24,406 nt of DNA from positions 1-24,406 of IMG/VR virus record IMGVR_UViG_3300022866_000042; one strand, given 5' to 3'. This stretch comes from a virus. The position numbers were made by a program, and so were the translations under genes. This document shows positions 23,126 through 24,406 of the stretch, in pieces. Every line of letters starts with the position of its first letter. Position 1 is the stretch's first letter. The notes under the pieces were generated by a model. It was not told the origin of the DNA. It saw only the letters and a program-made list of their open reading frames with translations, and did not search any database.

Positions 23126-23572
23126 TTATCGTTCTTTATCTTTGTTTACGTTATTTATTGATGTTTGAAGTACTTTGTCCATATACGTTTTGCCTAACAT
23201 TATACTATTCCTTCTTTGGCTTGTTGGTATATCTTCTTCCCCAAGCATAATACGATACATTCTACTTATTAGTTGTCTACACTTAAATGAAACTTTATAA
23301 ATATGATATTTTTGAGTTGTATGATTTCTTTTTCTCCAAACCGTAATCCAACCCTCTATCAATAATCTGTTCCAGCGTTTATTGTCCCAACTGTAAGCAT
23401 ACGTACCGATCTTATAATCTTGTTTGGTAAAAAAATTCATACAATCAAAGTAGATCAGTAATTCTAAATCCGCGTCTTTTAAGTTATTGTTCCTACAGGC
23501 CCATTGTCTTATTACTCGATAATGTTTTAGCAAGTTTAGTTCTCTAACTTCTCCCGCTTCTAGCCTTTTCAT
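23126..23572 (-). CDS. Putative winged-helix (MarR-like) protein, 148 aa
   Basis: The protein is basic and rich in Arg/Lys/Trp/Tyr. Helices come first (LLKHYRVIRQWACRNNNLKD, LELLIYFDCMNFFTKQDYK). A likely recognition region and wing follow: YSWDNKRWNRLLIEGWITVW, then RKRNHTTQKYHIYKVSFKCR. A basic helical tail ends it. The layout DLELLIYF, then FFT..DY, then RW..LL.EGWI, then the K..YKVS strand matches winged-helix proteins of the MarR type as I know them from marine phages. It may regulate late genes or bind packaged DNA. It is translationally coupled to groES (ATGA overlap at 23569-23572). Confidence 0.45.
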   Translation of the reverse strand: MKRLEAGEVRELNLLKHYRVIRQWACRNNNLKDADLELLIYFDCMNFFTKQDYKIGTYAYSWDNKRWNRLLIEGWITVWRKRNHTTQKYHIYKVSFKCRQLISRMYRIMLGEEDIPTSQRRNSIMLGKTYMDKVLQTSINNVNKDKER

Positions 23573-23829
23573 AGAACAACAACTACATCCTGTAGTTTTA
23601 TAACGTGATAAATTTCTTTATCAATTTCTATTTTATGTCCAGCATGACGATCATAATAAATGTGATCACCTTTTTTTATTCCAGCAGTGTCATTACCTAC
23701 TGAAACTACATCAGCTAATATATACCTGATTTCTTGTTCTTCGTTCTTAGATAAAATTAAACCACCTTTGGTTTTAACAGTACCTAACTTTGCTTTCTGT
23801 ATTATTAAATTACTACCTATTGCCTTCAT
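23569..23829 (-). CDS. groES: GroES-like co-chaperonin, 86 aa
   Basis: The sequence follows the Cpn10 layout from end to end. It starts with strand MKAIGSNLIIQKAK and a mobile loop TVKTKGGLILSK (residues 17-28), in which LIL at 24-26 matches the GroEL-binding IVL tripeptide. Then come ADVVSVGNDTAGIKKGDHIYY (compare GEVLAVG...VKVGDIVIF), and last IYHVIKLQDVVVVL, which matches the final ESDILAIVE strand. At 86 residues it is slightly shorter than the bacterial form (about 97). It overlaps the groEL end by 17 nt and the next gene by 4 nt, so the three are probably translated together. It would cap the viral, or the host, GroEL cavity. Confidence 0.82.
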   Translation of the reverse strand: MKAIGSNLIIQKAKLGTVKTKGGLILSKNEEQEIRYILADVVSVGNDTAGIKKGDHIYYDRHAGHKIEIDKEIYHVIKLQDVVVVL

Positions 23830-24406
23830 TAATACGTAAGTTATTAATTACACAATTTGTAGATAATATAGTTGTTGCTACAGATGCCGCATTCTTTAAT
23901 GCGCTTTTAGTAACTAGCAAAGGATCTATAATACCTGCTTTAATCATATTAACTGTTTCACCAGTTATTACATTTAAGCCAATCCCAAGCCCTTTTTTAG
24001 GTTCCTTGTATTCTATACCAGCATTATCTAATATAGTCTTAAACGGAGCCTTAATGGCCTCTAGGAGCGTTTCCTCCCCTATTGTGTCGGCATATATAGT
24101 TTGAGAAGCATTTAATAAAGCAATTCCGCCTCCAGGTACAATACCTTCTTTAATCGCCGCTTTAGTTGCGCATATTGCATCCTCAACTCTATCTTTCTTT
24201 TCTTTTAATTCAACTTCTGAATTAGCCCCTACTTTTACTATTGCTATTTTAGCGGATAATCTAGATAATCTTTTTTCTAGCTTAATTATTTCGTAAGGTT
24301 CCTTAGCTAATTTTAACTTAACTTTTATATCCTTAATTGTTTTAACTACTTCTTCAGAAGGCTCACCTACTTGTAATATAGTTTCTTCGTCTGTTGTAAC
24401 GCTTTT
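23813..24406 (-). CDS. groEL: GroEL-like chaperonin, C-terminal part (gene runs off right edge)
   Basis: The last 197 residues of a group I chaperonin are visible; the N-terminus lies outside. Clear family segments, numbered here from the window edge, are KLEKRLSRLSAKIAIVKVG (42-60), VELKEKKDRVEDAICATKAA (65-84) and GIVPGGGIALL (88-98). D76 matches the ATP-hydrolysis aspartate (Asp398 in E. coli). Next come GLNVITGE (143-150, matching YNAATG) and IIDPLLVTKSALKNAASVA (159-177), whose D161 matches Asp495 near the nucleotide. The C-terminus is CVINNLRINEGNR and lacks the Gly-Gly-Met tail. The catalytic residues are kept, so it should be an active ATPase, yet the sequence is much diverged from bacterial GroEL. 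The stop is at 23813-23815, 17 nt inside groES. Confidence 0.88.
   Translation of the reverse strand, partial: KSVTTDEETILQVGEPSEEVVKTIKDIKVKLKLAKEPYEIIKLEKRLSRLSAKIAIVKVGANSEVELKEKKDRVEDAICATKAAIKEGIVPGGGIALLNASQTIYADTIGEETLLEAIKAPFKTILDNAGIEYKEPKKGLGIGLNVITGETVNMIKAGIIDPLLVTKSALKNAASVATTILSTNCVINNLRINEGNR

Noticed and set aside
23790-24104. 104-residue plus-strand frame opposite groEL
   Set aside because: The minus strand encodes conserved GroEL segments over the whole stretch; the antisense frame is a by-product of that coding.
1-24406. Temperate phage or mobile element signs (integrase, att sites, insertion sequences), tRNA genes, CRISPR arrays
   Set aside because: No such protein motif, inverted terminal repeat, cloverleaf or regularly spaced repeat was seen on either strand; the small A/T repeats are gene leaders.

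Overview
The window is a 24.4 kb stretch of a tailed-phage (Caudoviricetes) genome or metagenomic contig. Every credible gene lies on the minus strand, so transcription runs from high to low coordinates, and both ends cut through a gene. DNA is AT-rich. Starts are mostly preceded by A/T-rich leaders without a Shine-Dalgarno motif, as in Bacteroidota and their phages. The large terminase, the portal of about 800 residues, the connector and the stabilization-like proteins resemble, as I remember those families, proteins of marine flavobacterial phages and crAss-like podoviruses. I infer a short-tailed (podovirus-like) phage of a marine Bacteroidota host. There is no tape measure, sheath, integrase, tRNA or CRISPR in the window.

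Upstream (right) part, 24406 to about 19290: the end of a viral GroEL is followed by an overlapping GroES, a winged-helix-like protein, and a run of small accessory genes. Among these are a protein with an EF-hand-like loop, a 50-residue membrane protein overlapping an M15 peptidase endolysin, a four-cysteine basic protein, a Met-rich repeat protein, a 52-residue CGC protein, an HExxH protein, a holin of the 3TM type, a coiled-coil protein, a conserved unknown, and a 201-residue protein that looks like two GroES folds in tandem. Two of these genes (22471-22623 and 21362-21520) encode only 50-52 residues and are easily missed. Junctions are very tight: five TAATG stop/start fusions and two 4-nt overlaps.

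Middle part, 19558 to 12032: packaging and head genes in the usual order: a putative small terminase, large terminase, portal, scaffold and major capsid protein. A clear intrinsic terminator follows the capsid gene, whose codon use also looks tuned for high expression.

Downstream (left) part, 11951 to 1: a conserved protein of unknown function, connector and tail-tube-like proteins, two large beta-rich stabilization/tail-hub proteins (one carrying cadherin/Ig-like and FN3-like domains), a cupin-like protein, and three internal virion (ejection) proteins, the last running off the left edge. The most notable element is the chaperonin set: groEL, then groES, with the reverse of the bacterial order, plus a second GroES-like protein beside the terminase. 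All are in the same orientation as the capsid gene and could supply folding capacity for capsid assembly.
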